58,417 nt of DNA from an uncultured Alistipes sp. (lineage in GTDB: Bacteria > Bacteroidota > Bacteroidia > Bacteroidales > Rikenellaceae), in NCBI GenBank assembly GCA_910583985.1, contig CAJTYA010000017.1, forward strand, positions 1 to 58,417, given 5' to 3'. Below the pieces are notes generated by a model, which worked only from the letters and a program-made list of their open reading frames with translations, was not told where the DNA came from and did no database searches. A program made the translations under genes and the position numbers. Position 1 is the stretch's first letter; each line of letters begins with the position of its first letter. Positions 34,435 through 44,778 of the stretch are shown in pieces.

Positions 34435-35421
34435 CTATTTGCCTTGCGGGAGATGCATCATCAGGCTCTCGATGCGGTCGGCGATCCGTTCGGGAGCCTC
34501 CCTGAACACCAGCCGGGCATGCGGTCCGTCCGGGTCGACCCTCCAGCGGTCGGTGCTGTCGGAAGGATCGACCGACAGGCGTCCCCGTTCCAGATCGAAA
34601 TAGGGCTCGGCTCCCCGCACGGCCACCAGCACGGCCGACTGGTCCCAACTGTTGCGACCGGCGGGATCGTCCTGCGACAGGCTCATCGCATAGGCTTCGC
34701 GGACGGGATTCCCCTCGACGTCCATCGCGGCCGTCCGGCGGCCCGTGATGATTTTATCGCCGATTTCGAAGCCGCTCAGTACGATCTCCGTCGGCCAGTG
34801 CTCCATCACGTAGGCCGCGGCGGGAGCGTCCATCATCACATTGAATTCCAGTCCTTCGGGGAAATGGCCCGCCATCGAGACCAGCCTCCGGACCTTGGCC
34901 GCAGCCAGATCGCGGCCCGACAGCGGAGAGAACTCGTCGGGAGCCGATTCGAGCAGGTTCCTGAGGTTCGTGAAGAAGCCCACCGTCACCACCGTGACAC
35001 TCGTATCGGGACTCGCCGCCAGCACACGACGGTAGACCGTCACGGCATCTTCCGCCTCGGACGCGCTTCGGGTCCGGTGCGGGAAACGGGCCGGCAGCTC
35101 GGCGGTCCAGCGCTCGCCCGCGTGCCACGTATCCTGACAGACGGCCTCGCCCTTGGGTGCGCCCAGCGGAATGTCGGGACGGCCGAAATAGGTGTTCAGC
35201 ACGTCGATACAGGGCACGGTCGTTTCGAGACGGTTGGACGAGACAGTGGCCAGAATGTCGACTTCGCCCGAATCGGCCAGCGCATGCAGCACGGCCATCG
35301 CGCCCACGTCGTCGTAGTCGGGCCCCATGTCGGTGTCGAAAATCAGCGAGACGGGTCGCCGGTCGGGAGCGCAGGCCACCAGCGCCACGCCCAGCAAAAG
35401 ACAAAGGATTTTTTTCATCAT
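34435..35421 (-). CDS. nucleoside hydrolase-like lipoprotein
   Basis: The 328-residue protein has a lipobox LLGVALVAC (Cys17). It shows the calcium-binding motif of inosine-uridine nucleoside N-ribohydrolases, DTDMGPDYDD (D29, D31, D37, D38), and further family segments VTVVTVGFFTNLRNLL and FNVMMDAPAAAYVMEHW. It should cleave the N-glycosidic bond of ribonucleosides or related compounds on the outside of the inner membrane or on the surface. The length is normal. It is divergent from the Gfo/Idh/MocA gene, with 193 bases between start codons. Confidence 0.9.
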   Translation of the reverse strand: MMKKILCLLLGVALVACAPDRRPVSLIFDTDMGPDYDDVGAMAVLHALADSGEVDILATVSSNRLETTVPCIDVLNTYFGRPDIPLGAPKGEAVCQDTWHAGERWTAELPARFPHRTRSASEAEDAVTVYRRVLAASPDTSVTVVTVGFFTNLRNLLESAPDEFSPLSGRDLAAAKVRRLVSMAGHFPEGLEFNVMMDAPAAAYVMEHWPTEIVLSGFEIGDKIITGRRTAAMDVEGNPVREAYAMSLSQDDPAGRNSWDQSAVLVAVRGAEPYFDLERGRLSVDPSDSTDRWRVDPDGPHARLVFREAPERIADRIESLMMHLPQGK

Positions 35422-35528
35422 GCAGTACGGGTTGAGTTCTCAATTAGGATTCGAGAGGATAAAGATAGGGAAAAATAGGGTTCGCACAAGGACATGCGGC
35501 CCGGATCGACAGAAATCCGCCCCCTTTT

Positions 35529-35560
35529 TTGGTCGTTTGGGGAAGATCGGTTATCTTAGC
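35529..35560 (+). promoter_or_regulatory. promoter of the Gfo/Idh/MocA gene
   Basis: TTTG at 35529-35532, 20 bases, then TATCTTAG at 35553-35560 (one mismatch to TAnnTTTG). Leader of about 48 bases. Confidence 0.6.
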
Positions 35561-35614
35561 GTTCGAACATCCGTTTCGGGTGAAACGGAAACGATTCTAA
35601 TCCGACACCATACC

Positions 35615-36949
35615 ATGAACACCGAATCCAAACTTTCGCGCCGCGACTTTCTGAAAGTTTCCGCGCTGGGCGCCGCAGGCGCCGTGCTGATGCCCTCGAC
35701 GCTGGCCGCAGCATCCAAATCCTCGAAAAAAGACGGGAAAAAATCCGCCGACGAAACGATCAACATCGGTTTTATCGGCCTCGGCCAGCAGGCCATGCAC
35801 CTGCTGGCAGGTTTCCTGACGATAGACGGCGTACAGGTCGTAGCCGGCTGCGACGTCTATGACGTCAAACGCGCCCGGTTCGAAAAACGCGTCAAACAAT
35901 ACTATGCCGACCGGAACCGCAAATGCAAGGTCGACCTCTACGAAGACTATCAGGACTTACTCGCCCGCGAAGACATCGACGCCGTGGTGATCGCCACGCC
36001 CGACCACCAGCACGCGATCATCGCCATCGCGGCCTGCCGCGCCGGCAAGGACATCTACCTCGAAAAGCCGATGACCTTCACCATCTACGAAGGCCAACAG
36101 CTCTGCAAGGCGGTGCGCGAGCACAACCGCATCCTGCAGGTGGGCAGCCAGCAGCGTTCCGACTCGGAATTCATCCACGCCGCCAACCTGTGCCGCGAGG
36201 GCAAGCTGGGCAAGATCGAACTCATCAAAGTCCACGTAGGCGGTTCGCCCACGCCCTATAAACTGCCCGCCCAGGAAGTGCCCGCCGGGCTGAACTGGGA
36301 CAAATGGCTCGGCCCGCTGCCCGACAGCATCCACTACAACTCGGACCTCGATCCGGTCATCACCCTCGAACCCGAACAGAACGAACAGCTCTGGGGCGCA
36401 TGGCGCTGGTATCAGGGCTTGGGCGGCGGCTTGATGACCGACTGGGGCGCCCACATGTTCGACATCGCGCAATGGGCGTTAGGCAAGGACGGCAACGGAG
36501 GTCCGGTCAAGATCATTCCGGCCGGTTACAGCCACTACGACCACCTGACCTACCTGTACGACAACGGCACGCGCATGACCGAACAGGAGTTCGACGGCGG
36601 CAAACAGGGGCTCAAGATCTACGGCGAGAACGGATGGATTCAGGTATGCCGCGGCGAATTTCTCGCCTCGGACCCGAAATTCATGCCGGCGGCCAAAGAA
36701 AAAAGCGACCTGCCCTATGAAACGCAGGTACCGCACTACCAGACGTTCATCGATTCGATCCGCACCCGCATCGACCCGAACGTGCCGGTCGAAACGGGCC
36801 ACACGTCGAACGTCGTCTGCATTCTGGGCAACATCGCCAACGAATTGGGACGCCCCGTGGTGTGGAATCCCATCGTGCAGAAATTCATGGACGATCCGGA
36901 AGCCGACAAGCGTCTGCACTACCAATATCGGAAAGGTTACTCGCTCTAA
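35615..36949 (+). CDS. Tat-exported Gfo/Idh/MocA oxidoreductase
   Basis: The 444-residue protein starts with a Tat signal (SRRDFLK at 8-14, then a hydrophobic stretch). The Rossmann motif is INIGFIGLGQQAMH, and the family motif EKPMTF follows AAC..GKDIYL. The C-terminal domain has WGAHMFDIAQWALG, which carries the conserved His. Such exported members (including GH109-type enzymes) use bound NAD to process sugars or glycosides outside the cytoplasm. The substrate is unknown. It stands opposite the nucleoside hydrolase, and both are exported. Confidence 0.92.
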   Translation: MNTESKLSRRDFLKVSALGAAGAVLMPSTLAAASKSSKKDGKKSADETINIGFIGLGQQAMHLLAGFLTIDGVQVVAGCDVYDVKRARFEKRVKQYYADRNRKCKVDLYEDYQDLLAREDIDAVVIATPDHQHAIIAIAACRAGKDIYLEKPMTFTIYEGQQLCKAVREHNRILQVGSQQRSDSEFIHAANLCREGKLGKIELIKVHVGGSPTPYKLPAQEVPAGLNWDKWLGPLPDSIHYNSDLDPVITLEPEQNEQLWGAWRWYQGLGGGLMTDWGAHMFDIAQWALGKDGNGGPVKIIPAGYSHYDHLTYLYDNGTRMTEQEFDGGKQGLKIYGENGWIQVCRGEFLASDPKFMPAAKEKSDLPYETQVPHYQTFIDSIRTRIDPNVPVETGHTSNVVCILGNIANELGRPVVWNPIVQKFMDDPEADKRLHYQYRKGYSL

Positions 36950-36971
36950 ACCGCGAAAACTGCATACTTCG

Positions 36972-37008
36972 ACGGGAGACGGATCGAAAGGTCCGTCTCC
37001 CGTTTTAT
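36972..37008 (+). terminator. terminator of the Gfo/Idh/MocA gene
   Basis: 12-bp stem ACGGGAGACGGA/TCCGTCTCCCGT with an 8-base loop, followed by TTTATT, 23 bases after the stop codon. Confidence 0.9.
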
Positions 37009-37947
37009 TGCCGGACGGGACGATCCGACACGGAAAAGCCGCAGTCCGTTCGCTTCGTCGTCATCGCCCGCGGACGCTCCGATCCGGCGAAGACATATCC
37101 GGAGCCGGACCGAGCATATGCAGAGCGCGTGCCGGACGCCTTTCCCTTGAAAGACGCTTCCGACAGGGAAACCGCAAAACTTCGACGGAAACGGCAAGCG
37201 CCCGGCGCAGCCGAAACGGCCAATCGGCGGATCGGTAAACGGAAGAGGCGGTCGCACGGGAGACAAGAAAAGCTGCAACGAGCTCATCGAGCCCGCCGCA
37301 CAGCACGGCAACAACCTCACGTCCGTGGCGCGGTCGGAGCGCAAGGCGATTGTTCTACCTCCCGGTGACGGAACTCGCGGCATCGACCGCATCGGAATTC
37401 TCATGGAGCTCTCGCAGGCAATTACCGGCGAACCGAACACCGTCATCCGCGAAAGGCACAGACTCCGTCCCGTTATCCGCCTGCTCCGATACCCCGCAGG
37501 AAAAAATCCGGAGAAAACAGGCCCGGAGCCGTATTGAAGACAGAAAACGACACGGGACGGCATATCCGGCACACCGACAAGACGCGTACCGCCGCGGTGT
37601 CCGGAAGGAAGACAGGCAGAAACTTCCGCCAAAGCAAGAGGCCGGTCGGAACATGCGATTCATCGCAGCGCTCGCTGCGGTCGAACCGGGAAACCGCAGC
37701 CGAAACGCCGGTCGGTCGAAGCATTCGGGGAAAGGACGACGTGCACGACAGAAGCCCGAAACGCCCGGCCTCCCTCGGCGACGGCCGGTCGCACAGCCGG
37801 CCGAAACCGCACGGCAAGCCCCGTTGCCAAACCTTCCGCACGGCGGAAATTCCGTCGCGCATTCTTTCGCCGGCCTGCGAAACGGCGAGCACCGGACGAG
37901 CGCAAACCTCCTTGCCCCGACGGAGAACGACGCAACGCAAGGAGCGT
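37009..37947. other. gene-free GC-rich stretch
   Basis: About 940 bases between convergent genes. Frames on both strands translate to Arg-rich low-complexity sequence. No terminator for the minus-strand methyltransferase gene was clear to me. Confidence 0.55.
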
Positions 37948-38658
37948 CTACATGCCGAGAATGAAAATCGCCGGACGCTTGTGGATGTCGGGCGCATGCC
38001 CTTTCCACTCGCGGACGAGAGCCGTGCGGATGAACTGGTCCGGCTGGAGAATGTCGGCGGCCACGCACAGCTTCGTGTCGCCGCTGCACGTGCCCACGAA
38101 ATCCTCGAACAGCTTGAGGTTGCGATACGGCGCCTCGATGAAGAGCTGCGACTGTCCCTCGGTGCGGGCTCTCTTTTCGAAGTGACGGATGGCGCGCGAA
38201 CGGTCGGGCTGACGGACCGGCAGATAGCCGTTGAAGGCGAACGACTGCCCGTTGAGCCCCGAAGCCATCACGGCCAACAGAATGGACGACGGCCCCACCA
38301 GCGGGACCACCTCGATGCCGTGCCGGTGGGCCAGCGCCACGACATCGGCCCCCGGATCGGCCACGCCCGGCACGCCCGCCTCGGAAATCACGCCGGCGTC
38401 GCATCCTTCGAGCACCGGGGAGAGCAACGCCTCCGCCTCGGCGGGCGGCGTGTGTTCGTTGAGCTCCGCGAAACGGAGCGTGTCGATCGGACGGTCGATC
38501 CCGGCCCGGCTCAGAAAGCGGCGGGCCGAACGCACGTTCTCGACGATGAAATACTCCAGCGAGCCGATGACGCGCAGGTTCGCCTCCGGCAGGACGTCCC
38601 GCACCGGCGTATCGCCGATGGGCACGGGCAGCATGTAGAGTTTGCCTTTGCTCATCAT
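37948..38658 (-). CDS. tetrapyrrole-methylase-family SAM methyltransferase (RsmI-related)
   Basis: The protein (236 residues from 38658, 235 from 38655) starts KLYMLPVPIGDTPVRDVLP, akin to the RsmI start LYLVATPIGN. It has the family motifs VISEAGVPGVADPGADVV and PLVGPSSILLAVMASGLNGQ. RsmI methylates the 2'-OH of C1402 in 16S rRNA; this protein is shorter than RsmI and may be the separate Bacteroidetes paralogue, so no gene symbol is given. Its start codon overlaps the stop of murF-alr (ATGATGA), so it is coupled to it. Confidence 0.85.
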   Translation of the reverse strand: MMSKGKLYMLPVPIGDTPVRDVLPEANLRVIGSLEYFIVENVRSARRFLSRAGIDRPIDTLRFAELNEHTPPAEAEALLSPVLEGCDAGVISEAGVPGVADPGADVVALAHRHGIEVVPLVGPSSILLAVMASGLNGQSFAFNGYLPVRQPDRSRAIRHFEKRARTEGQSQLFIEAPYRNLKLFEDFVGTCSGDTKLCVAADILQPDQFIRTALVREWKGHAPDIHKRPAIFILGM

Positions 38659-41036
38659 TCCTTCGTGTAAATCCGTTTGACGCGCGTCGATACGCTCGTC
38701 ATGACCTCGTAGGGAATCGTTTCGAGCACGCGGGCCATCTCCTCGACGGAAGCCCCCTCGCCGAAAACGACCGCCTCGTCGCCTTCGCGGGCTTCGATGC
38801 CGGTTACGTCGATCATGCAGGTATCCATACAGATGTTTCCGACGATGGGCGCCTTGCGGCCGTTCACCACGAAACTCCATTTGCCGCGGCTCAGTTTGCG
38901 GTCGAGCCCGTCGGCATAGCCGATGGGGACGGTCGCCGTGCGCAAAGGATGCCCTTGGGCCACGCCGTGCCGCCCGTAGCCCACCGTATCGCCTTCGGGG
39001 ATCTCCTTGATCTGAACGATGCGGCTGCGCAGCGTACTGACGGGCAGCAGCCGTTCCGGATGGTCGAAACCGATGCCGTAGAGCCCCACGCCGAGGCGGA
39101 CCATGTCGAAGCGGGCTTCGGGAAAGCGTTCGATGCCCGCGCTGTTCTCAACGTGGCGCAGGATGCGCAGATCGGGGAAAGCCCCCACGATCCGGTCGCT
39201 CCACGTGCGGAACAGGGCGATCTGGCGACGGGTGAAATCGTCGTGCCGCGCCTCGTCGCTACCGGCCAGATGGGTGAAAACAGTCCGGACATACACCTCC
39301 GGCGTCTCTTTCAGCGCAGCGATCGCCGCCTCGATCTGTTCGCCCGTGAAACCGAGCCGGTGCATGCCCGTGTCGAGCTTGATGTGAACCGGAAGATGCG
39401 TCTCGCCGCTGCGCCGCACCGCTTCGGCAAAGGACCGCAGCGAGGAGAGGCTGTAAATTTCGGGTTCGAGCCGGTAGTCGATCATCGTCTCGAAACTGTC
39501 CGCATCGGCATTGAGCACGACGACGGGCATCGTGATGCCGGCCTCGCGCAGCGTGACGCCCTCGTCGGCGAAAGCCACGGCCAGAAAATCGACGCCCTGT
39601 TGTTGCAGCATGTGGGCCACCTCGAACGTGCCGCTGCCGTAGCCCGAAGCCTTGACCATCGCCATCATGCGCTCGCCGCCCGTGAGCAGGCTGCGGAAAT
39701 AGTTCAGGTTGTGTATCATGCGGTCGAGATCGACTTCCAGCACCGTCGTGTGCACCTTGTTTTCGAACAGGCGGCCGATGCGTTCGAAATGGAACCGGCG
39801 GCTGCCCTTGAGCAGGATGCACCGCTTGGAAAACCGCGAGCGCCCGGCGGCACGGATGAAACGTTCGGTATCGGGATAGAACTCCTTGGCTCCGTCGAAC
39901 AGCCCGGCATGACGCGAAATCTCCTCTCCGATGCCCACGAGCTCGTTCACCCCGTGGCTGCGGACCAGTTCGGCCACACGGCCGTAAAGTTCCGCCGGGG
40001 CCAGTCCGCTCTGGTCGATGTCGGAGAGAATCAATGTCTTGGCCCTGTCTCCCGCCACGGTCGAAAGGTATTCCAGCGCGATGGCGAGCGAATTGATGTC
40101 GGAATTGTAGCTGTCGTTGACGATCCTACAACCGTTGATGCCGTCGCGGAGTTCGAGCCGCATGGCCACGCTCTGCAACCCGGAGAGCCGTGCGGCGAGC
40201 GGAGCCGTGTCTATGCCCAGCACATCGAACAGCGCCAGCGCCTCGGCCGCGTTCTCGCGCGAGGCCGCATCGGAAAAAGGCAGCGCCGAAAGATCGCACG
40301 ACGCGGGCGACGACCCGACGATCCGGCGGTCGGCATACCGCGCCCGCACCGCCTCGCACACCGTCTCGTCGCATGCATTGCAGACGATCGCGGAGGCATG
40401 TTCGAACAGGTCGAGCTTCTCGGCGATCTTGGCCTCGACGGAGGGGAAATTCTCTTGATGGGCGTCGCCCACGTTGGTGATGAGGCCCACGTCGGGACGG
40501 ATCATCCGTTCCAGAAGGCGCATCTCGGCCGGCAAGGAAATGCCCGCCTCGATGACGGCGATGCGGTCTTCGGGCTCGATCATCAACAGCGACAACGGCA
40601 CGCCGATCTGCGAATTGTAGCTTTTCGGGCTGCGGAACAGCTTGGTCTGCGGCGGGCAAAGCTGGGCGATCCACTCCTTGAGCACGGTCTTGCCGTTGCT
40701 GCCCGTGATGCCGACGACCGTACAGCGGAGCGTCCGACGGTACCGGGCCGCCCAACGCTGCAAGCCCTCCAGCGAATCGTCGCAGCGGACGAATCCCGCA
40801 CCGGGGAAGTCCGCCTCGGAGAGTTCCCTGTCGACCAGAAACGCCCTCACGCCCCGGCCGTAGAGTTCCGCGACATAGTCGTGCCCGTCGCGGCGGGCGC
40901 CTCGCAGGGCGACGAAAAGCGTACCGGAGGGATCGTCCACCCTCCGGCTGTCGATGGCGATGCGGCGGACGCGGCTGTCTTCGCCGGAAAACGTCCCTCC
41001 GGCCGCCGCCGCGATATTTTTCAACGAATCGTTCAT
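38655..41036 (-). CDS. bifunctional MurF ligase / alanine racemase
   Basis: The 793-residue protein joins two steps of peptidoglycan precursor synthesis. Residues about 1-425 are MurF, which adds D-Ala-D-Ala to UDP-MurNAc-tripeptide (ATP loop GITGSNGKTVLKEW, and the Mur motif VIEAGISLPAEM). Residues about 430-793 are a PLP alanine racemase, with the Lys in MVKASGYGSG and the catalytic Tyr region VGYGRHG. This fusion is known in Bacteroidetes. It thus makes D-Ala and consumes D-Ala-D-Ala in one polypeptide. A near-consensus -7 box (TTACTTTG) lies shortly upstream. Confidence 0.95.
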   Translation of the reverse strand: MNDSLKNIAAAAGGTFSGEDSRVRRIAIDSRRVDDPSGTLFVALRGARRDGHDYVAELYGRGVRAFLVDRELSEADFPGAGFVRCDDSLEGLQRWAARYRRTLRCTVVGITGSNGKTVLKEWIAQLCPPQTKLFRSPKSYNSQIGVPLSLLMIEPEDRIAVIEAGISLPAEMRLLERMIRPDVGLITNVGDAHQENFPSVEAKIAEKLDLFEHASAIVCNACDETVCEAVRARYADRRIVGSSPASCDLSALPFSDAASRENAAEALALFDVLGIDTAPLAARLSGLQSVAMRLELRDGINGCRIVNDSYNSDINSLAIALEYLSTVAGDRAKTLILSDIDQSGLAPAELYGRVAELVRSHGVNELVGIGEEISRHAGLFDGAKEFYPDTERFIRAAGRSRFSKRCILLKGSRRFHFERIGRLFENKVHTTVLEVDLDRMIHNLNYFRSLLTGGERMMAMVKASGYGSGTFEVAHMLQQQGVDFLAVAFADEGVTLREAGITMPVVVLNADADSFETMIDYRLEPEIYSLSSLRSFAEAVRRSGETHLPVHIKLDTGMHRLGFTGEQIEAAIAALKETPEVYVRTVFTHLAGSDEARHDDFTRRQIALFRTWSDRIVGAFPDLRILRHVENSAGIERFPEARFDMVRLGVGLYGIGFDHPERLLPVSTLRSRIVQIKEIPEGDTVGYGRHGVAQGHPLRTATVPIGYADGLDRKLSRGKWSFVVNGRKAPIVGNICMDTCMIDVTGIEAREGDEAVVFGEGASVEEMARVLETIPYEVMTSVSTRVKRIYTKE

Positions 41037-41059
41037 TTCGTTCTCGGATTAACGCACGC

Positions 41060-42050
41060 AAAGTAAGCTATTTTTCCCGAACCGCGGAACCGCTTCGGCG
41101 ACGATCCGACCAAAAACACGCCGCAGCGGGAGGCTCCGGCGCTGCGGCCGTCCCGCACTCCGGTCCGCGGCATCGGACTTCCGGTGCCGCAGCCCTCGCC
41201 CCACTCGCTGCAAAAACATCGTCTCGGCCGTCGGACACCGCCGCCCGGCGGACGAACAGGGGAAAGGACCCGCACAGTGCCGGACCGGCCTTCGGGAGTG
41301 TCTCCTCCGGCCATCGAACAGCCCGGCGGCCGGGCGGATCGTCGAATTGCCGGTCGGTAGTTCGGACGACAGCGGAACGGCTTCGCGGATATGAAACGTA
41401 CAATTGCCGGAGGAAGGAGTACATGGAAAGACGTCCGAACCGGCGGGAACGCCCCGAAGCGTGTCGGATGTTCCGAAAACGAAGGCTCCGATGCAAAAGT
41501 CCGAAGGGTCGAACCGACCGACAGTGTGCTCGGCGATGCGGAACCTGCGATGGATTCGACAGGGAGGCCGGGAGTCGTCGTGTCCGGCGGGTATGGTCTG
41601 CCGTGCCATCGGAGGTTCTCTCTGCGATGCTCGTATATGAACGCTATGGTCCCGGACGCAAACGGATGCGTCGGGAGCGCGGGCGGCGGGCGGGTCGGAC
41701 TCTCTGTCCGCCCGACGATTCGGTCCCGCCGGACGGACGAGCGTTCGGCCGGCTCTTCGGAGAGAGCTTCGTCTCGAAACTTCCGCCTCGTATCGACCGA
41801 CATGGGATCGCCGGCCGGGTCGGTCCCTGCCATGGGCCGATCCGGGCGACGACAGAGACCGCCCCCGACGGTTCCGGCAGCGGGCCGTTTACAGCATCGC
41901 AGCCGGTTTGCGTTTCTGTAAAGCCTGTGCCGATTCGGCTTTCGCCCGCTCTCTCGCCGGGAGGAAAGCGCCCTCCGCCCCGAAGAAAAAGAAGCCGCGA
42001 CGCGAAAACCGCCCCTTTCGTCGGAGCAGCCTATCCCGGACGGAATTTAC
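41060..42050. other. gene-free GC-rich stretch
   Basis: About 1 kb between the divergent murF-alr and MATE genes. The open frames are Arg/Gly/Ser-rich and not convincing. The base bias changes from C-rich to G-rich on the plus strand inside it. No RNA gene was recognised. Confidence 0.55.
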
Positions 42051-42082
42051 CATTTGTTAACTTTCGTCCGAAAAGAAGTCGA

Positions 42083-42090
42083 TACATTTG
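42083..42090 (+). promoter_or_regulatory. -7 box of the MATE gene
   Basis: TACATTTG is a full consensus match 26 bases before the ATG at 42116, and it rules out the long upstream extension of the frame. Confidence 0.6.
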
Positions 42091-42115
42091 TCGGATCGAA
42101 AATCAAAGACGCACG

Positions 42116-43456
42116 ATGGCACACACTCGAATCGACTTCGCTCGCACGGAAATCCCGGTTCTCTTCCGGCGGCTGTTGCTGCCCACGCTGGTGGGAATGT
42201 TGTTTTCGGCCGTATTCATCATCACCGACGGTATTTTTGTCGGCCGGGGGATCGGTCCCGACGCGCTGGCCGCCGTGAACCTCGTCTCGCCGCTCTACAT
42301 GCTCTCGACCGGAGCGGGCCTGATGCTCGGCGCCGGCGGGTCGGTCGCGGCCTCGATGGCCTTGGCCCGGCGAAAAAGACGAAGGGCCTCGACCGACATG
42401 ACGCATGCCACGGTCGTATCGGCCGCAGCGATGATCGCGCTGACGGTCCTGCTGCTGGCTTCGGCGCGGACGGTCGTCCGGCTGCTCGGCACCCCGCCGG
42501 AACTCGAAAGCCCCGTGTCGGAGTACATGCGGTATTTCGTGCTGTTCTTCTCGTTCAATACGCTGCTCAACGTACTGATGTTTTTCGTGAGGCTCGACGG
42601 AGCGCCCGGTTTCGCGATGCGGGCCATAGCGACCGCCGCCGTCATCAACATCGGGCTCGACTATCTTTTCATTTTCGTCCACGGATGGGGCATGGCAGGC
42701 GCGGCCGTAGCCACGGGCTTGGGCAACGTCGCGGGCACGCTCATGATGCTCCGCTACCTCGGCCTCCGGTCGAAAACCCTCCGCTTCCGACCGGTCCGGC
42801 CCGGAGGAAAGCGCGTGCGATACGCCCTGCGCAACGCGGCCTGCATGGCCCGTCTCGGCTTCCCGGCCCTGCTGGGCGAACTGGCCATCGCCTGCATGAT
42901 GCTCGCGGGCAACTTCGCGTTCATCCGCCATACGGGCAAGGACGGCGTAGCGGCCTTCAGCGTCGTGTGCTACTTTTTCCCGATCATTTTCATGGTCTTC
43001 AACGCCATCGTCCAGTCGGCCCAACCGATCATCAGCTACAATTGCGGAGCCGGCATGCCGGAACGGACCCGGAAAACCTTGCGTCTCGCGCTGCGTTGGG
43101 CCGTAAGTTTCAGCCTGCTGCTTTTCGCGGCGACGCTGGTAGGCAACGAACGGATCGTCTCGCTGTTCATCGAAGGGGACTCGCCCGCCCGGCGAATCGC
43201 CGTACAGGGCATGCCCTATTTCGCGGCGGGCTATCCGTTTTTCGGCATCAACATGGTGGCCGTCGGGTATTACCAGAGCCTCGGCCGAGCCCGGCTCTCG
43301 ACGGTTTTCATGCTGCTGCGCGGCATCGTGCTGCCGGGCATTCTCTTCTTCACGCTCCCGCTGTGGCTCGGCCTCGCAGGTATCTGGTTGGCCGTTCCGG
43401 CGGCCGAAGGGCTGACATCGGTCCTCATCGCCGCCTGCGCCCGGATGAAACGGTAG
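42116..43456 (+). CDS. MATE-family efflux transporter
   Basis: The 446-residue inner-membrane protein has about 12 hydrophobic helices in two halves, as in the MATE family of Na+ or H+ coupled exporters. Typical segments are PTLVGMLFSAVFIITDGIFVG, LGAGGSVAASMALARRKRR and AQPIISYNCGAGMPER, the last being a hallmark near the middle of the second half. The compound exported is unknown. A Crp-type regulator follows 24 bases later and could control it. Confidence 0.93.
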   Translation: MAHTRIDFARTEIPVLFRRLLLPTLVGMLFSAVFIITDGIFVGRGIGPDALAAVNLVSPLYMLSTGAGLMLGAGGSVAASMALARRKRRRASTDMTHATVVSAAAMIALTVLLLASARTVVRLLGTPPELESPVSEYMRYFVLFFSFNTLLNVLMFFVRLDGAPGFAMRAIATAAVINIGLDYLFIFVHGWGMAGAAVATGLGNVAGTLMMLRYLGLRSKTLRFRPVRPGGKRVRYALRNAACMARLGFPALLGELAIACMMLAGNFAFIRHTGKDGVAAFSVVCYFFPIIFMVFNAIVQSAQPIISYNCGAGMPERTRKTLRLALRWAVSFSLLLFAATLVGNERIVSLFIEGDSPARRIAVQGMPYFAAGYPFFGINMVAVGYYQSLGRARLSTVFMLLRGIVLPGILFFTLPLWLGLAGIWLAVPAAEGLTSVLIAACARMKR

Positions 43457-43480
43457 CAAAAAAATGCGTATCTTCGCCTT

Positions 43481-44074
43481 ATGTCCGAATACCGTCCCCA
43501 TACGAAGCCCTTTATGGAAAGATGCTGCGAGCTCTACGACGTGCGGCCGGAAAGCCTGCGACCGCTGCTCGCCCGCATGCGCGAATGCCGTTTCGCCAAG
43601 GGCGACACGGTGATCCGCACAGGGGCCCGCCACACCGCGTTCTACCTGCTCGAATCGGGCATCTGGAGGGAATATTTTTTCGACAACGACGGAGAGGAAA
43701 CCACGCATTGGTTCTTCACGCCCGGCGAAGCCGTCTTCTCGACATGGAGCTATGCCCGGAACGCACCCTCGCGCGTATCCGTCGAAGCCGTCTGCGATAG
43801 CGTCGCGCTGTGCATCGAGCAGCGCGAACTCGAAGAGCTGTACGCTTCGTCCATCGAGTTGGCCGGTCTGGGACGGAAAATCATCGAGAACCATCTGCTC
43901 GGCATCGAAAACTGGCTCCTCGACGGCGGAGAGCGCAAAGCGGCGGACCGCTATCGGACCCTGCTGAACGACACGCCGGAGGTGCTGCGTCACACCTCGC
44001 TCAAACACATCGCCTCCTACCTGCGCATCACGCCCCAGTCGTTGAGCCGCATCCGCGCCTCCATCCATAAATGA
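43481..44074 (+). CDS. Crp/Fnr-type transcription regulator
   Basis: The protein (197 residues from 43481) has a cyclic-nucleotide-type beta barrel (about 35-125: FAKGDTVIRTGARHTAFYLLESGIWREYF) and a C-terminal winged helix (TSLKHIASYLRITPQSLSRIRASI). It lacks an obvious cyclic AMP site. A TATCTTCG box at 43469-43476 is only 5 bases before ATG 43481; if that is the promoter, ATG 43514 (MERCCELYDV) is the true start. Otherwise it is cotranscribed with the MATE gene. Confidence 0.9.
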   Translation: MSEYRPHTKPFMERCCELYDVRPESLRPLLARMRECRFAKGDTVIRTGARHTAFYLLESGIWREYFFDNDGEETTHWFFTPGEAVFSTWSYARNAPSRVSVEAVCDSVALCIEQRELEELYASSIELAGLGRKIIENHLLGIENWLLDGGERKAADRYRTLLNDTPEVLRHTSLKHIASYLRITPQSLSRIRASIHK

Positions 44075-44778
44075 CGCATGCGGTAGAGAAGTTTTCCGCC
44101 GTTTTTTGTCCCCGGCCGCACCGGGCCGTCGAAGGGACCGTCCCGTCCGGCAGCAGAGCGAACGGGCGGAACACGGAACACGCAGGAACTCCGCATGCTC
44201 GCGAAAAGAACAGGTTCGCTACGAACACTTCGTTTTCGGAGAAGCGACGACAAACGGTTCCCACCCGCGCACTGCCGGACCGACGCCCTGCCGAAACAGG
44301 CCTCCCGCCGACAGCGGAAACGCGATGCCGCACCCACCGGCAGAGGCATGCCGATTCGTTTTCCGCACCCTTTCAGAAAAAAATCCGAATTTTCCCGAAC
44401 GAAAAAGCCGTCCCGACAACGTCGACACGACAGACGACATACTTTTTTATATAAGAAGAAATCCGGCGAACGCTTTCGGGGCAACACAATACGAGACAAA
44501 GATTCGATCATGCACCGACTGGAAACCCTTCGGCGAAAAACGGACAGGACCCTGCCGACGAGCGCCGTCGCGATGCGGATCTTACCGGTGCGCCCGGCCG
44601 CATCGAACCGGCCCGAAAGACATCCGCCCGCCGAAACCGTTCGACAGCAAACGGTTCCGGCGGAGGAGAGCGTTTTCGGATGCGGCAGGCTCTGTGACGT
44701 ATGGAGCGGAGAACGGGCGGGCCGATGCGCGAGGCGGCCGGACAGGTTCCGGCATGCCGGGGAGAAAGAAGGGACGGT
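44075..44778. other. gene-free GC-rich stretch
   Basis: About 700 bases between convergent genes with only Arg-rich low-complexity frames. No clear terminator was found. Confidence 0.5.

Noticed and set aside
37355..38404. 349-residue minus-strand frame
   Set aside because: Overlaps the methyltransferase gene in another frame and continues into low-complexity sequence.
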